Assembly: GCA_963799815.1 (NCBI GenBank) | Contig: CAWCYG010000004.1 | Span: forward strand, 620,001 to 684,000 | Direction: 5' to 3' | Source of the DNA: JBDTSW01 sp963799815 | Lineage (GTDB): Bacteria; Actinomycetota; Thermoleophilia; Solirubrobacterales; 70-9 | DNA: 64,000 nucleotides | Part shown: in pieces, positions 25,922 through 34,361 of the stretch | Position numbering within the stretch: position 1 is the first letter of the stretch | Layout of the letters: every line of letters begins with the position of its first letter | Made by a program: the position numbers and the translations under genes | The notes under the pieces: model-generated | What the model was told of the DNA's origin: nothing | The model's input: the letters and a program-made list of their open reading frames with translations, nothing else | Database searches by the model: none

Positions 25922-26806
25922 ATGACCGACATCCTCGCGATCTTCGGGCCCACAGCGGTGGGCAAGACCAGCCTTGCCATTGAGGTTGCCGCTTTCCTCC
26001 GCGACCGCGGAGAGCGGCCCGTCGCCGTCAACTGCGACTCGATCCAGGTCTACCAGGGCCTCGACCTGCTGAGCGGCGCGGCGTCAACGGCCGAGCAAGA
26101 GGCGATCGAGCACAGGTTGCTCTCGTTCGTGCCGATCACGGATGAGTTCAGTGCCGGCCGATACTCGGAGCTGGCCCATGCCGAGATCGACGGGCTGCTC
26201 GATGAACGACGTCGGCCGCTCGTGGTCGGCGGGGCGGGCCTCTACCTGCGTGCGGCGCTGGCGGAGCTGGAACTGAGACCACCGGTGCCAGCGGGCGTGC
26301 GCGAGCAGGTCGAGCGGGAGCTTGCCCAGCGCGGCACCGAAGCGCTACACGCCGAGCTGCCCGAGCCGGTGGCGGCCGCGGTTCACGTCAACGACCGCAA
26401 GCGAATCGCCCGAATGACCGAGCTTCACCGCGCGGGCATTCCTCCCCATCTGAGCACGGAGGGCCTGTGGACCGATCAGCCACGCCGGCCCACGATCCTG
26501 ATCGGCCTCGAGTGCGAGCACGAGGAGCTCGATCGCCGCATCGACAAACGCGTCGACACGATGGTCGCCGCGGGGGCGGCGGAGGAGGTCCGCAGAGCGG
26601 ACGAGGCTGGAGCCTCACGCACTGCACGCTCCGCGATCGGCTTTCAGGAATTGCTCAGAGGCGACGTCGAGGCGACGAAGACCGCTCAGCGCCGCTTCGC
26701 TCGCCGCCAGCTCACCTGGATGCGAAAGATGCCCGGGGTGCGCGTCGTCGACCGAACGGGGCGCTCAGACCGGGCTCTAGCGGCGGAGATCGCCGCGTTC
26801 CTGTGA
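25922..26806 (+). CDS. miaA: tRNA dimethylallyltransferase MiaA
   Basis: MiaA adds the dimethylallyl group to A37, making the MiaB substrate. The 294-residue protein has the P-loop GPTAVGKTSLA, NCDSIQVYQGLDLLSG, VVGGAGLYLRA and the C-terminal RRFARRQLTWMRK motif. The family usually has a Tyr/Phe-Arg-Lys variation there, so this is normal. It starts at ATG 25922, 10 nt after miaB. Confidence 0.95.
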   Translation: MTDILAIFGPTAVGKTSLAIEVAAFLRDRGERPVAVNCDSIQVYQGLDLLSGAASTAEQEAIEHRLLSFVPITDEFSAGRYSELAHAEIDGLLDERRRPLVVGGAGLYLRAALAELELRPPVPAGVREQVERELAQRGTEALHAELPEPVAAAVHVNDRKRIARMTELHRAGIPPHLSTEGLWTDQPRRPTILIGLECEHEELDRRIDKRVDTMVAAGAAEEVRRADEAGASRTARSAIGFQELLRGDVEATKTAQRRFARRQLTWMRKMPGVRVVDRTGRSDRALAAEIAAFL

Positions 26807-26841
26807 GCGGGGCGAAGGCGCGAGGCGCTCGGCCGAACGGC

Positions 26842-26847
26842 TAGCTT
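26842..26847 (+). promoter_or_regulatory. Candidate -10 box of dapF
   Basis: TAGCTT lies 9 nt before ATG 26857, giving a leader of at most a few bases. Confidence 0.4.
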
Positions 26848-26856
26848 CCCTCCCGA

Positions 26857-27693
26857 ATGCGCTTCGAGAAGTGGACGGCCCTCGGCAACGACTACGTGGT
26901 GATCGAGCACGAGGAGCTGCCGTGGGCGCTCACCCGAGAGAGGATCCAGCGCATCTGCGAGCCACACCACGGGGTGGGGTCAGACGGGATCCTGCTGCTG
27001 TCGCGGGCCGGTGAGCCCGAGCACGTCGCGCAGCTGCGGATCTTCAACCCCGACGGCTCCGAGGCCGAGCTCTCCGGAAACGGCGCCCGCGAGGCGGTGC
27101 TTTACCTGCGTGCCCACGGCTGGACGGAAGCGGAAACCTTCACGATCGTCACCAAGGCGGGCGAGGTGACGCCGACCATCACCGGTCCAGGGACTGCCCG
27201 AATGGAGATCGGTCGCGCCGCCTTGACCTCTCCCGACTATCCCTCTGGGCCCGAGGATGGCGCCGGCAAGATCGAGTCCGGGGGACGTGAGTGGAGCTTC
27301 CAGCACGTGCAGGTCGGCAACCCCCAATGCGCGATCGAGGTGGCCGCCGGGCTTGAGGATCTGGACCTGAGCGCCATCGGTCCGGCGATCGAGTCGAACA
27401 CCGAGCTCTTCCCGAACCGCACCAACGTCTCCTTTTGGAACTCCGACGGCTCCACGGTGCGAGCGCGCATCTTCGAACGCGGGGTGGGGGAGACGCTTTC
27501 ATCCGGAACCGGTGCCAGCGGGGCCGCTACCGCGGCCTTTCTGCGCGGTGCCGCGAGCCCGATCACCGTGAGGCTGGACGGCGGCGAGCTCGTCGTCGAG
27601 GTCACGGACGAGCTCGACCTCACCCTCACCGGTGAAGCGCACCCGGTGTACGCGGGGGAGCTCTCGCCTGAGTTCCTCCGCTCGCTCGACTAG
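26857..27693 (+). CDS. dapF: DapF-family protein lacking both catalytic cysteines
   Basis: The 278-residue fold is clearly diaminopimelate epimerase-like: MRFEKWTALGNDYVV, GSDGILLL, RIFNPDGSEAELSGNGAR, QVGNPQCAI, LFPNRTNVSF and ERGVGETLSSGTGASGA. In characterised DapF enzymes two cysteines (E. coli Cys73 and Cys217) shuttle protons between LL- and meso-DAP. Here the first is Glu79 (SGNGARE) and the second Ser216 (TLSSGTG). The reading frame is clean, so these are not sequencing shifts. Context (miaA upstream, an LL-DAP-type aminotransferase downstream) still argues for DAP metabolism. The activity is uncertain: altered mechanism, altered substrate, or loss of epimerase function. Confidence 0.85.
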   Translation: MRFEKWTALGNDYVVIEHEELPWALTRERIQRICEPHHGVGSDGILLLSRAGEPEHVAQLRIFNPDGSEAELSGNGAREAVLYLRAHGWTEAETFTIVTKAGEVTPTITGPGTARMEIGRAALTSPDYPSGPEDGAGKIESGGREWSFQHVQVGNPQCAIEVAAGLEDLDLSAIGPAIESNTELFPNRTNVSFWNSDGSTVRARIFERGVGETLSSGTGASGAATAAFLRGAASPITVRLDGGELVVEVTDELDLTLTGEAHPVYAGELSPEFLRSLD

Positions 27694-27714
27694 CCGTCGC
27701 TCGTCAGGTGGAAG

Positions 27715-27720
27715 TACCCT
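27715..27720 (+). promoter_or_regulatory. Candidate -10 box of the aminotransferase gene
   Basis: TACCCT is 9 nt before ATG 27730. Confidence 0.4.
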
Positions 27721-27729
27721 CGTGCGCCC

Positions 27730-28899
27730 ATGCCACTGACTGACCCCTCCAGCCGCCTCGAGGCGATCCCGCCGTACAGGTTCGCCGAGCTCGAAAAGCA
27801 GGTGGCCGAGAAGAGGGCGGCGGGGATCGACGTGATCAGCCTCGGCATCGGCGATCCGGACCAACCCACCTTCCCGCACGTCGTCGACGCGATGCAGAGG
27901 GCCGTCGCTGATCCCAGCACGCATCAGTACCCGTCCAATCGTGGCCGCGAGGAGTTCCGCCAGGCGCTCTCGAGCTTCTACGACCGCCGCTTCGGCGTTG
28001 AGATCGATCCGGAGACCGAGGTGATGCCGGCGATCGGCGCCAAGGAGTGCATCTACAACCTCTGCTTCGCCTTCCTTGACCCTGGCGATGTGGCCCTGGT
28101 ATCCGATCCCGGCTATCCGGTCTACACGGGCGGCCCGCTTCTGGCCGGCGCCGAGGCGGTCCTGCTCCCGCTCGAGCCCGAGCTCGGCTTCGCCCCCGAT
28201 TTCGAGAGGCTCGACGCCGAGACGCTGGACCGCGCCCGCCTGCTCTTCATCAACTACCCGAACAACCCGACGGGCGCGATCGCACCGGACGGCCTCTTCG
28301 AGCGGGCCGTCGAGCTCGGCCGCGAGCACGACATCCTGATCGTTCACGACAACGCCTATTCCGAGACCACCTACGACGGATACGTGGCGCCGAGCTTCCT
28401 GGCGACGCCGGGGGCGAAGGACGTGGGCGTCGAGGTGTTCTCGCTCTCCAAGGGCTTCAACATGACCGGCTGGCGCTGTGCGGCGATCCTGGGGAACGCC
28501 AACGCCGTGGCCGCGTACTGGCGGCTCAAGTCGAACATCGACTCCGGCCTCTTCGAGGCGGTCCAGCTCGCGGGCGCGGCCGCCCTCGACGGCCCGCGAG
28601 AGGCGATCGACGAGATGAACGCGATCTACGTCCGGCGCCGCGACCTTGTCGTGGGCGCGCTGCGCGAGATCGGGGTCGAGGTGGAGGCGCCGAAGGGGAC
28701 GATCTACGTCTGGGCGCCGGTGCCCGACGGCCACACCTCGACCTCGTTCGCGGAGCTGGCGCTCGAGGAGGCCGCCGTCGTGATCTCACCCGGGTCGATG
28801 TACGGGCCCTCGGGTGAGGGCTTCTTCCGGATCTCGCTCACGGCACCCGACGAGCGCATCACCGAGGCGGTCGAGCGCATGCGCGAACACATGGGCTGA
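27730..28899 (+). CDS. LL-diaminopimelate aminotransferase-type class I/II aminotransferase
   Basis: The 389-residue fold type I PLP enzyme has SLGIGDPDQPT, NYPNNPTGA, HDNAYSE, the PLP lysine in SLSKGFNMTGWR, and RISLTAP with the carboxylate-binding arginine. The N-terminal signature and the SKGFNMTGWR context are those of the DapL/DapC group, which form LL-DAP or N-succinyl-LL-DAP. Position next to dapF, with dapA and dapB 20 kb away, supports a role in DAP synthesis. An alanine or aspartate aminotransferase cannot be excluded. Confidence 0.82.
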   Translation: MPLTDPSSRLEAIPPYRFAELEKQVAEKRAAGIDVISLGIGDPDQPTFPHVVDAMQRAVADPSTHQYPSNRGREEFRQALSSFYDRRFGVEIDPETEVMPAIGAKECIYNLCFAFLDPGDVALVSDPGYPVYTGGPLLAGAEAVLLPLEPELGFAPDFERLDAETLDRARLLFINYPNNPTGAIAPDGLFERAVELGREHDILIVHDNAYSETTYDGYVAPSFLATPGAKDVGVEVFSLSKGFNMTGWRCAAILGNANAVAAYWRLKSNIDSGLFEAVQLAGAAALDGPREAIDEMNAIYVRRRDLVVGALREIGVEVEAPKGTIYVWAPVPDGHTSTSFAELALEEAAVVISPGSMYGPSGEGFFRISLTAPDERITEAVERMREHMG

Positions 28900-28900
28900 G

Positions 28901-29131
28901 ATGGGGTCCGACGAGCGCCGCGACCAGCGCCGTCGTACCGCCTCGATCTCCCCGTTCGAGCCGCGCTACGCGTTCTCGCGCGCGATCCGCGCCGGCGACC
29001 GCATCCTCGTCGCGGGCACCGCTCCGGTCTGGCCGGATGGCGAATGCGACCCCGATCCCGGCGTGCAGGCGAAGCGCTGCCTGCGAGATCATCAGCGAGG
29101 CGCTCGGGGAGCTCGGCGCGGGCGCGAATGA
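28901..29131 (+). CDS. RidA/YjgF-family protein, N-terminal part (frameshifted)
   Basis: The frame gives ISPFEPRYAFSRAIRAGDRILVAGTAPVWPDGE and a GVQAKRCL helix, the first half of a RidA-like enamine/imine deaminase fold. After CL the frame degenerates and stops at 29131. The second half is in the adjacent frame from 29085, so one extra base (C at 29084) splits the gene. It starts 1 nt after the aminotransferase, a sensible place because RidA removes reactive enamines made by PLP enzymes. Confidence 0.75.
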   Translation: MGSDERRDQRRRTASISPFEPRYAFSRAIRAGDRILVAGTAPVWPDGECDPDPGVQAKRCLRDHQRGARGARRGRE

Positions 29132-29303
29132 CGTTGTCCGCACCCGCATGTTCGTGACCTCGCCGGATCACGCCGACGCGGTGGGTGAGGCTCACGCTGA
29201 GTTCTTCGGCGAGGCCAGACCGGCGGCGACCATGGTCGTGGTGGCGGGCCTGCTCGACCCGCGCTGGAAGGTCGAGATCGAGGCGGAGGCGCAACTCGAT
29301 TAG
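29085..29303 (+). pseudogene. RidA/YjgF-family C-terminal half, in the shifted frame
   Basis: From 29085 the frame reads EIISEALGELGAGANDVVRTRMFVTSPDHADAV, with the family arginine in VRTRMFV, then AATMVVVAGLLDPRWKVEIEAEA, the end of the RidA fold with its conserved Glu. It follows directly on the upstream half if C29084 is removed. Confidence 0.8.
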
Positions 29304-29333
29304 AGCCGAGCTCGCCCCGATCTCCCGGAGCGT

Positions 29334-29339
29334 TAGGGT
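29334..29339 (+). promoter_or_regulatory. -10 box of the glutamate decarboxylase gene (leaderless)
   Basis: TAGGGT is exactly 7 nt before GTG 29347 and separates this gene from ridA. It selects the start. Confidence 0.5.
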
Positions 29340-29346
29340 TCGGCAC

Positions 29347-30726
29347 GTGGTAGACGAATTCGGCATGCAAGGCCTGCCGGCCCGCTACGGGTCGCGGTTC
29401 TTCACGGAGGGGGTTCCCGAGAGCCGTTTTCCCGACGAGGGGATGTCGGCGCCCGACGCCTACAACCTGATCCAGGAGGAGATGGAGCTAGACGGAGATC
29501 CGGCCCGCAACCTGGCCACGTTCGTGACCACCTGGATGGAGCTGCCGGCGAAGATGGTGATCGCCGAGAACCTCCACCGCAACTTCATCGACCACGCGGA
29601 ATACCCCCGTACGGCCGAGATCGAGAAGCGCTGCATCCGGATGCTCGCCGACCTCTACCACGCGCCGGGGAAGACGATGGGCGCGCGGACGCAGGGCTCC
29701 TCCGAGGCCGTGATGCTGGGAGCGCTCGCAGCAAAGTGGCGCTGGCGAAAGGCACGCGAGGACGCCGGCAAGGACACGGATAGCCCCAACCTCGTCTATG
29801 GCAAGGACGTCCACGTCGTCTGGGACAAGTTCTGCCGCTACTTCGACGTCGAGCCCCGCACGGCGCCCATGAGCCGGGGCAAGTACACGTTCGGACCGGA
29901 GGAGTTCGAGCCGCTCGTCGACGAAAACACGATCGGGGTCGTGGCCGTCGTGGGCACAACCTTTACGGGCGAATCCGATGACGTCCCCGGCATCAACAAG
30001 ATGCTCGACGGGATCCACGAGGACAAGGGATTCGATGTGCCGATCCATGTGGACGCGGCGAGCGGTGGCTTCGTATGGCCGTTCCTCTACCCGGACGAGA
30101 AGTGGGACTTCAGGCTCGATCGGGTCCGCTCGATCAACGTCTCCGGGCACAAGTTCGGGATGGTCTACCCAGGGATCGGGTGGCTGATCTTCCGCGAGGA
30201 GGGAGACCTTCCGGACGACCTCGTGTTCTACGAGAACTACCTCGGCCAGACCGACGCCACGTTCACCCTGAACTTCTCCACCGGGGCCGCGGTGATGCTG
30301 GGCCAGTACTACAACTTCTGCCGGTTCGGTCACCAGGGCTACCGAGCGATCATGGAGGCGATGCAGCTCAACGCCAGCTACCTGGGCGACCAACTCGCCG
30401 AAACCGGCCGGTTCGAATCCGTGGGGGAGGGGTCCCGCCTGCCGCTCGTCTGCTTCCAGCTGGCGAGTGATGACGGTCGCGCGTACGACGAGTTCGACGT
30501 CGTCGCGGAGCTCGCCGCGCTGCGCGGGTGGATGGTCCCGGCGTACTCGCTGCCGCCGGACGCGCAGGACGAGGTCATCATGCGCGCCCTGGTCAAGGAG
30601 AACGTGAGCCACGCCGCGGCCCGAACGCTTGCCGAAGACATCCAGGAAGCCTGCACGAACCTCGACAAGCGGGGACGGCTTCCTGACGCCGTCCGCCAGC
30701 GGGCGAAGACCCAGCCGGGCATGTAG
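29347..30726 (+). CDS. gad: Glutamate decarboxylase
   Basis: The PLP enzyme converts glutamate to GABA and CO2, consuming a proton. The 459-residue protein shows the Gad signature: RNLATFVTTWM, NFIDHAEYPRTAEIEKRC, GARTQGSSEAVMLG, HVDAASGGFVWPF and the PLP lysine in NVSGHKFGMVYPGIGW. The start at GTG 29347 is supported by a -10 box 7 nt upstream. No GABA antiporter lies nearby, so acid resistance by the classical pair is not shown here. Confidence 0.92.
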   Translation: MVDEFGMQGLPARYGSRFFTEGVPESRFPDEGMSAPDAYNLIQEEMELDGDPARNLATFVTTWMELPAKMVIAENLHRNFIDHAEYPRTAEIEKRCIRMLADLYHAPGKTMGARTQGSSEAVMLGALAAKWRWRKAREDAGKDTDSPNLVYGKDVHVVWDKFCRYFDVEPRTAPMSRGKYTFGPEEFEPLVDENTIGVVAVVGTTFTGESDDVPGINKMLDGIHEDKGFDVPIHVDAASGGFVWPFLYPDEKWDFRLDRVRSINVSGHKFGMVYPGIGWLIFREEGDLPDDLVFYENYLGQTDATFTLNFSTGAAVMLGQYYNFCRFGHQGYRAIMEAMQLNASYLGDQLAETGRFESVGEGSRLPLVCFQLASDDGRAYDEFDVVAELAALRGWMVPAYSLPPDAQDEVIMRALVKENVSHAAARTLAEDIQEACTNLDKRGRLPDAVRQRAKTQPGM

Positions 30727-30733
30727 ATAACGA

Positions 30734-30753
30734 CCGGGCTTGGACCAGCCCGG
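30734..30753 (+). terminator. Possible weak terminator after the glutamate decarboxylase gene
   Basis: CCGGGCT and AGCCCGG form a 7-bp stem with a 6-nt loop 8 nt after the stop. An overlapping palindrome CCAGCCC-GGGCTGG could form instead. There is no T run. Confidence 0.4.
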
Positions 30754-30791
30754 GCTGGACCCATGCTTCAAGTCGGCGGTGCGGAGCGACG

Positions 30792-31715
30792 ATGAATGAA
30801 GCGATGAGGCGGGGTCTCGGAGCGGCGATCGCCGTCGCCTTAGGCGTGGTAGCGGTGTTGGCTACCGCGGTCCCTTCCAGCGCCGGCCCGCCGGTCGCGG
30901 CCGAGAGCTGGGCGTTCGCCATCGGCAACCACACCCTCGACGGGCCGCCATCAGAGGTGGGCACGCGCTACGAGGGCTTCGACCTCGTCGTCATCGACGG
31001 CGAGGAGGTCAGCCCGGGTGAGGTGAGCGCGATCGCCGACGGCGACACGCTCGCGCTCGCGTACCTGAGCGCCGGCACGATCGAGGGGTGGCGCGGCTGG
31101 TACGACAAGGTCAAGCGGTATCGCCTGAAGCCATGGCAGGACTGGAAGGACGAATGGTTCGCCGACACATCGAGGCCTGCCTTCCGGCAAAAGCTCACCG
31201 CCATCGCCGAGGAGGAGATCCTCACGAAGGCCTTCGACGGGCTCTTCCTCGACAACACCGACATGGTCGAGGCAAAGCGTCACCGTGCTCAGCGTGCCGG
31301 CATGGCACGGTTGGTCCAGATGCTCGACGAGGCGGCCGGCTCGCAAAGGCTGCTGTTCACCCAGAACGGGGCGCCGGGAATGCTCGACGGGTACCCGGGA
31401 CAGGATGTGGAACCCCTCATCGACCACTTCGAGGGATGGAACCGCGAGGACGTCACCTGGACCTTCGACTTCGACAGGCGCCGCTACGTGCGTAACCACC
31501 GCGCTGACCGAGAGGCGGCTCTCGAGGAGCTGGCCGCGATCCGGGCGGAGGGGCTCGTCACCAGCGCCACCGACTACGTGGAGCTCGACGACGGGCTCTC
31601 GGCCGGCGAGTGCAAGGCGGTCGAAAACGCCGAGGGTGTAGACGCGCTCTCCTATCTGGGCAACATCGGCCTCACGAGAAAGGCCGTTGAGGCGAACCCG
31701 CCTGATTGCGAGTAG
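30792..31715 (+). CDS. Secreted GH114-like (TM1410-type) TIM-barrel glycosidase
   Basis: A signal peptide (MRRG, hydrophobic AAIAVALGVVAVLATA, cleavage near SAG) precedes a barrel with FDLVVIDGEEV, ALAYLSAGTIEGWR, FDGLFLDNTDMVE and LFTQNG, matching the GH114/endo-alpha-1,4-polygalactosaminidase-like family whose members degrade galactosamine-containing exopolysaccharide. Two acidic residues (in VVIDGEE and LFLDNTD) are candidates for catalysis. GGAG six nt before ATG 30792 is a usable ribosome-binding site. The actual substrate is not shown. Confidence 0.72.
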   Translation: MNEAMRRGLGAAIAVALGVVAVLATAVPSSAGPPVAAESWAFAIGNHTLDGPPSEVGTRYEGFDLVVIDGEEVSPGEVSAIADGDTLALAYLSAGTIEGWRGWYDKVKRYRLKPWQDWKDEWFADTSRPAFRQKLTAIAEEEILTKAFDGLFLDNTDMVEAKRHRAQRAGMARLVQMLDEAAGSQRLLFTQNGAPGMLDGYPGQDVEPLIDHFEGWNREDVTWTFDFDRRRYVRNHRADREAALEELAAIRAEGLVTSATDYVELDDGLSAGECKAVENAEGVDALSYLGNIGLTRKAVEANPPDCE

Positions 31716-31724
31716 TCGCCCGCC

Positions 31725-31730
31725 TACACT
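31725..31730 (+). promoter_or_regulatory. -10 box of hflX (leaderless)
   Basis: TACACT is exactly 7 nt before GTG 31738 and lies after the stop of the upstream gene. Confidence 0.55.
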
Positions 31731-31737
31731 GCAACTC

Positions 31738-33117
31738 GTGCCCAAAGCGCGCCACGGTCACAACGCCGGAACGCCCAACGGCGCCGGTGAGGCCGGTGTC
31801 GCAAACGCCCGTGCGCGCCAGCGAGCGCTGGCTGTCGGCGTCGTAACCGGCACGCCCGGCGAGGGCGAGGATCAGCTAGCCGAGCTCAAGGAGCTGCTGC
31901 GGACCGCCGGGGTGGCGACCGCCGGAGAGATGACGCAGGTCCGCCCCGAGCCGGATCCGGACCGCTATCTGGGCCGCGGCAAGCTGACGCAGCTGAAAGC
32001 GGAGCTGAAGCGCGCGAAGGCCAACCTGGTCGCGACCGACGATGAGCTCGCCCCTCGGCAGGAGCGCAACCTCGAAGCGGCGCTCGGCGTGCCGGTGATC
32101 GACCGCACCGCGGTGATCCTTGACATCTTCGCCGACCACGCCCACACGGCCGAGGGCAAGCTGCAGGTTGAGCTCGCGCAGCTCGAGTACAACCTGGCGC
32201 GGATGAGGGGGCTGTGGACCCACCTCGAGCGCCTCGGGGCCGGACGCATGGACGGGGGTATCGGCACCCGTGGGCCGGGTGAGTCCCAGATCGAGACCGA
32301 CCGCCGCCTCGCCCGCGACCGGATCGCGGCGCTGCGCCGGAAGCTGAAGGGGCTGGAGAAGAACCGGACCGTTATGCGCGCTCGGCGCGATGCGGCGAGC
32401 GTCCCCACCATCGCCCTTGCGGGCTACACGAACGCGGGCAAGTCGACCCTCCTGAACGCGCTCACCGGCGCCGAGGTGGGGGTGGGGGACAGGCTCTTTC
32501 ACACGCTCGACCCAACCACACGCTCCTACCGCCACGATGGCCGCGACTACCTCATCACCGACACCGTCGGCTTCATTCGCAAGCTTCCACATCAGCTCGT
32601 CGAGGCCTTCATGGCGACGCTCGAGGAGACGCGGCGCGCCGACCTGATCGTGCATGTCGTCGACGGCTCCGAGGACCCGGAATCGAGACGCGGCGCGATC
32701 GAGGCGGTCGACTCGGTGCTGGAGGAGCTGGGCGCGGGCGATCAGCCGCGCCTGCTCGCGGTCAACAAGCTCGACCTGCTAGCGGAGGACGCCCGCCGGG
32801 ACCTGTTGATCGGGCGAGCGGATGTCCTCGGCGTCTCGGCGGCCACGGGGGAAGGGCTCGACGAGCTGCGCAGCCGGATCGCGCAGGCCTTCGAGGAGAC
32901 GCTGAGCGAGGTCGAGCTGCTGGTCCCATACGAGGACGGCGGCCGGCTTTCCGAGCTCCATGCCCTCGCCGGCGACCTCGAGCGTGAGGATCGGCCCGAC
33001 GGCGTCCTCGTCAAAGCGCGCGTGCCGACATCTCTGACCCATCGCTTTGCCGAGTTTGCGGTGAACGGCACCGGCGATGGCTGGGTTTCGGTCGATGACT
33101 CCCTGAGCGCCGACTAG
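31738..33117 (+). CDS. hflX: GTPase HflX
   Basis: HflX binds the 50S subunit and splits stalled ribosomes. The 459-residue protein has the HflX N-terminal domain (RYLGRGKLTQLK, VIDRTAVILDIFADHAHTAEGKLQVELAQL, GIGTRGPGESQIETDRR) and a G domain with GYTNAGKSTLLN, DTVGFIRKLPHQLV and NKLD. GTG 31738 is backed by a leaderless -10 box. The miaA/dapF-hflX neighbourhood is common in actinobacteria. Confidence 0.95.
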   Translation: MPKARHGHNAGTPNGAGEAGVANARARQRALAVGVVTGTPGEGEDQLAELKELLRTAGVATAGEMTQVRPEPDPDRYLGRGKLTQLKAELKRAKANLVATDDELAPRQERNLEAALGVPVIDRTAVILDIFADHAHTAEGKLQVELAQLEYNLARMRGLWTHLERLGAGRMDGGIGTRGPGESQIETDRRLARDRIAALRRKLKGLEKNRTVMRARRDAASVPTIALAGYTNAGKSTLLNALTGAEVGVGDRLFHTLDPTTRSYRHDGRDYLITDTVGFIRKLPHQLVEAFMATLEETRRADLIVHVVDGSEDPESRRGAIEAVDSVLEELGAGDQPRLLAVNKLDLLAEDARRDLLIGRADVLGVSAATGEGLDELRSRIAQAFEETLSEVELLVPYEDGGRLSELHALAGDLEREDRPDGVLVKARVPTSLTHRFAEFAVNGTGDGWVSVDDSLSAD

Positions 33118-33120
33118 CCT
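33115..33120 (+). promoter_or_regulatory. -10 box of dut (leaderless)
   Basis: TAGCCT overlaps the hflX stop codon and is exactly 7 nt before GTG 33128, giving dut its own promoter despite the 10-nt gap. Confidence 0.5.
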
Positions 33121-33127
33121 CCGGCGC

Positions 33128-33559
33128 GTGGACCTTCTGGTAAGGCGCCTCTCGGACGAGGCTACGCTGCCAACCCGCGCGCACGAGGGAGACGCGGGCC
33201 TCGATCTCTACGCGGCCGAGGCCGCTGTGCTCGCGCCGGGCGAGCGCGCGAGCGTGGGAACGGGCCTTGCGGTCGAGATCCCTGCCGGGCACGCCGGCCT
33301 CGTGCTGCCGCGTTCCGGCCTTGCAGCGCGGCACGGAATCGCCCTGGTGAATGCGCCGGGCCTGATCGACTCGGGCTACCGCGGAGAGCTGCGCGTGCTG
33401 TTGCTGAACACCGATCGCGAGACCGGCTTCGAGGTCGTCGTGGGCGAGCGGATCGCCCAACTCGTGGTGACGCCCTTCGCTGAGGTCGTGCCCGTGGAGG
33501 CCGCTGAGCTGGCGGTGAGCATTCGTGGTGAGGGCGGGTTCGGCTCGAGCGGTCGTTAG
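33128..33559 (+). CDS. dut: Deoxyuridine 5'-triphosphate nucleotidohydrolase (dUTPase)
   Basis: The 143-residue trimeric dUTPase hydrolyses dUTP to dUMP. All five motifs are present: EGDAGLDLYAAE, PRSGLAARHGI, NAPGLIDSGYRGEL, ERIAQLVV and the C-terminal RGEGGFGSSGR arm. The start is GTG 33128. It converges on gatD with a 61-nt gap in which I see no clear terminator. Confidence 0.96.
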   Translation: MDLLVRRLSDEATLPTRAHEGDAGLDLYAAEAAVLAPGERASVGTGLAVEIPAGHAGLVLPRSGLAARHGIALVNAPGLIDSGYRGELRVLLLNTDRETGFEVVVGERIAQLVVTPFAEVVPVEAAELAVSIRGEGGFGSSGR

Positions 33560-33620
33560 CTCATCGATGGAATCGCTCTGAGCGCGATGCTGCTGGAGCG
33601 AGCGCACGACTGGTCGATCG

Positions 33621-34361
33621 TCAGCTGACTCCCGCGGCCGTCTTCGCCGACTGGTGCGCCGCACGCTCGAGCGTGTCGTCGAGCGGCTCCAGGTCGGGCA
33701 GGGAACCCTCGCGCCTTGCGAGGGCGAGAGCGATCAAGTAGTCCGCCAGCGCGCTGTTCTTCGGCAGGAGCGGGCCGTGCAGGTAGGTGCCGAACATGTT
33801 GAGCCGGCGCACGCCCTCGTAGCCGTCATCGCCGTTGTTACCGTGACCCCGCAGCACGTTGCCGAGGGGGCTGGCCTCCGGGCCGAGGTACGTGCGCCCG
33901 CCATGGTTCTCGAACCCGGCGACCGTAAGGGGCGGGCCGTCATCGACCTCGACCTCGACCGCCACGTTCCCGATCAGCCGCTCGCCCTCGCCGCGTACGG
34001 TCTCGAGGTCCGCCAGGCCGAGGCCTTCGATTCGCTCGGAGCCGAGCTGGTAGGAGTGGCCGAGGAGCTGGTAGCCGCCGCAGACGGCAAGGACGACCGC
34101 TCCGTCCTCCACCGCCGCAGCGAGCCCGTCACGCTTCGTGGCGCGCATGTCCTTCGCCACTAGCCGCTGGTCTCGGTCCTGGCCGCCGCCGACGTAGATG
34201 AGGTCGTGGTCCGCGGGATCGAAGCCTTCGCCCGGGCCCGCCGCGGCGTAGGAGAAGTCGATGTCCCGCCACTCGCAGCGACGGCTCAGGAAGATGATGT
34301 TGCCGCGGTCCGCGTAGATGTTCATCTGCTCCGGATAGAGAGCCAGCAGGCGAAGCTCCAT
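33621..34361 (-). CDS. gatD: Lipid II isoglutaminyl synthase, glutaminase subunit GatD
   Basis: GatD releases ammonia for MurT, which amidates D-Glu of lipid II. The 246-residue class I (CobB/CobQ-like) glutamine amidotransferase has the nucleophile in LAVCGGYQLLG and the histidine in MFGTYLHGPLLPKN, with FENHGGRTYLG between. The start is ATG 34361, overlapping the preceding methyltransferase stop by one base. It ends a four-gene operon with lipid kinase, MurT and a methyltransferase. Confidence 0.9.
   Translation of the reverse strand: MELRLLALYPEQMNIYADRGNIIFLSRRCEWRDIDFSYAAAGPGEGFDPADHDLIYVGGGQDRDQRLVAKDMRATKRDGLAAAVEDGAVVLAVCGGYQLLGHSYQLGSERIEGLGLADLETVRGEGERLIGNVAVEVEVDDGPPLTVAGFENHGGRTYLGPEASPLGNVLRGHGNNGDDGYEGVRRLNMFGTYLHGPLLPKNSALADYLIALALARREGSLPDLEPLDDTLERAAHQSAKTAAGVS

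Noticed and set aside
29488..30771. 427-codon minus-strand frame opposite glutamate decarboxylase
   Set aside because: No conserved features; a shadow of the well-defined gad gene.
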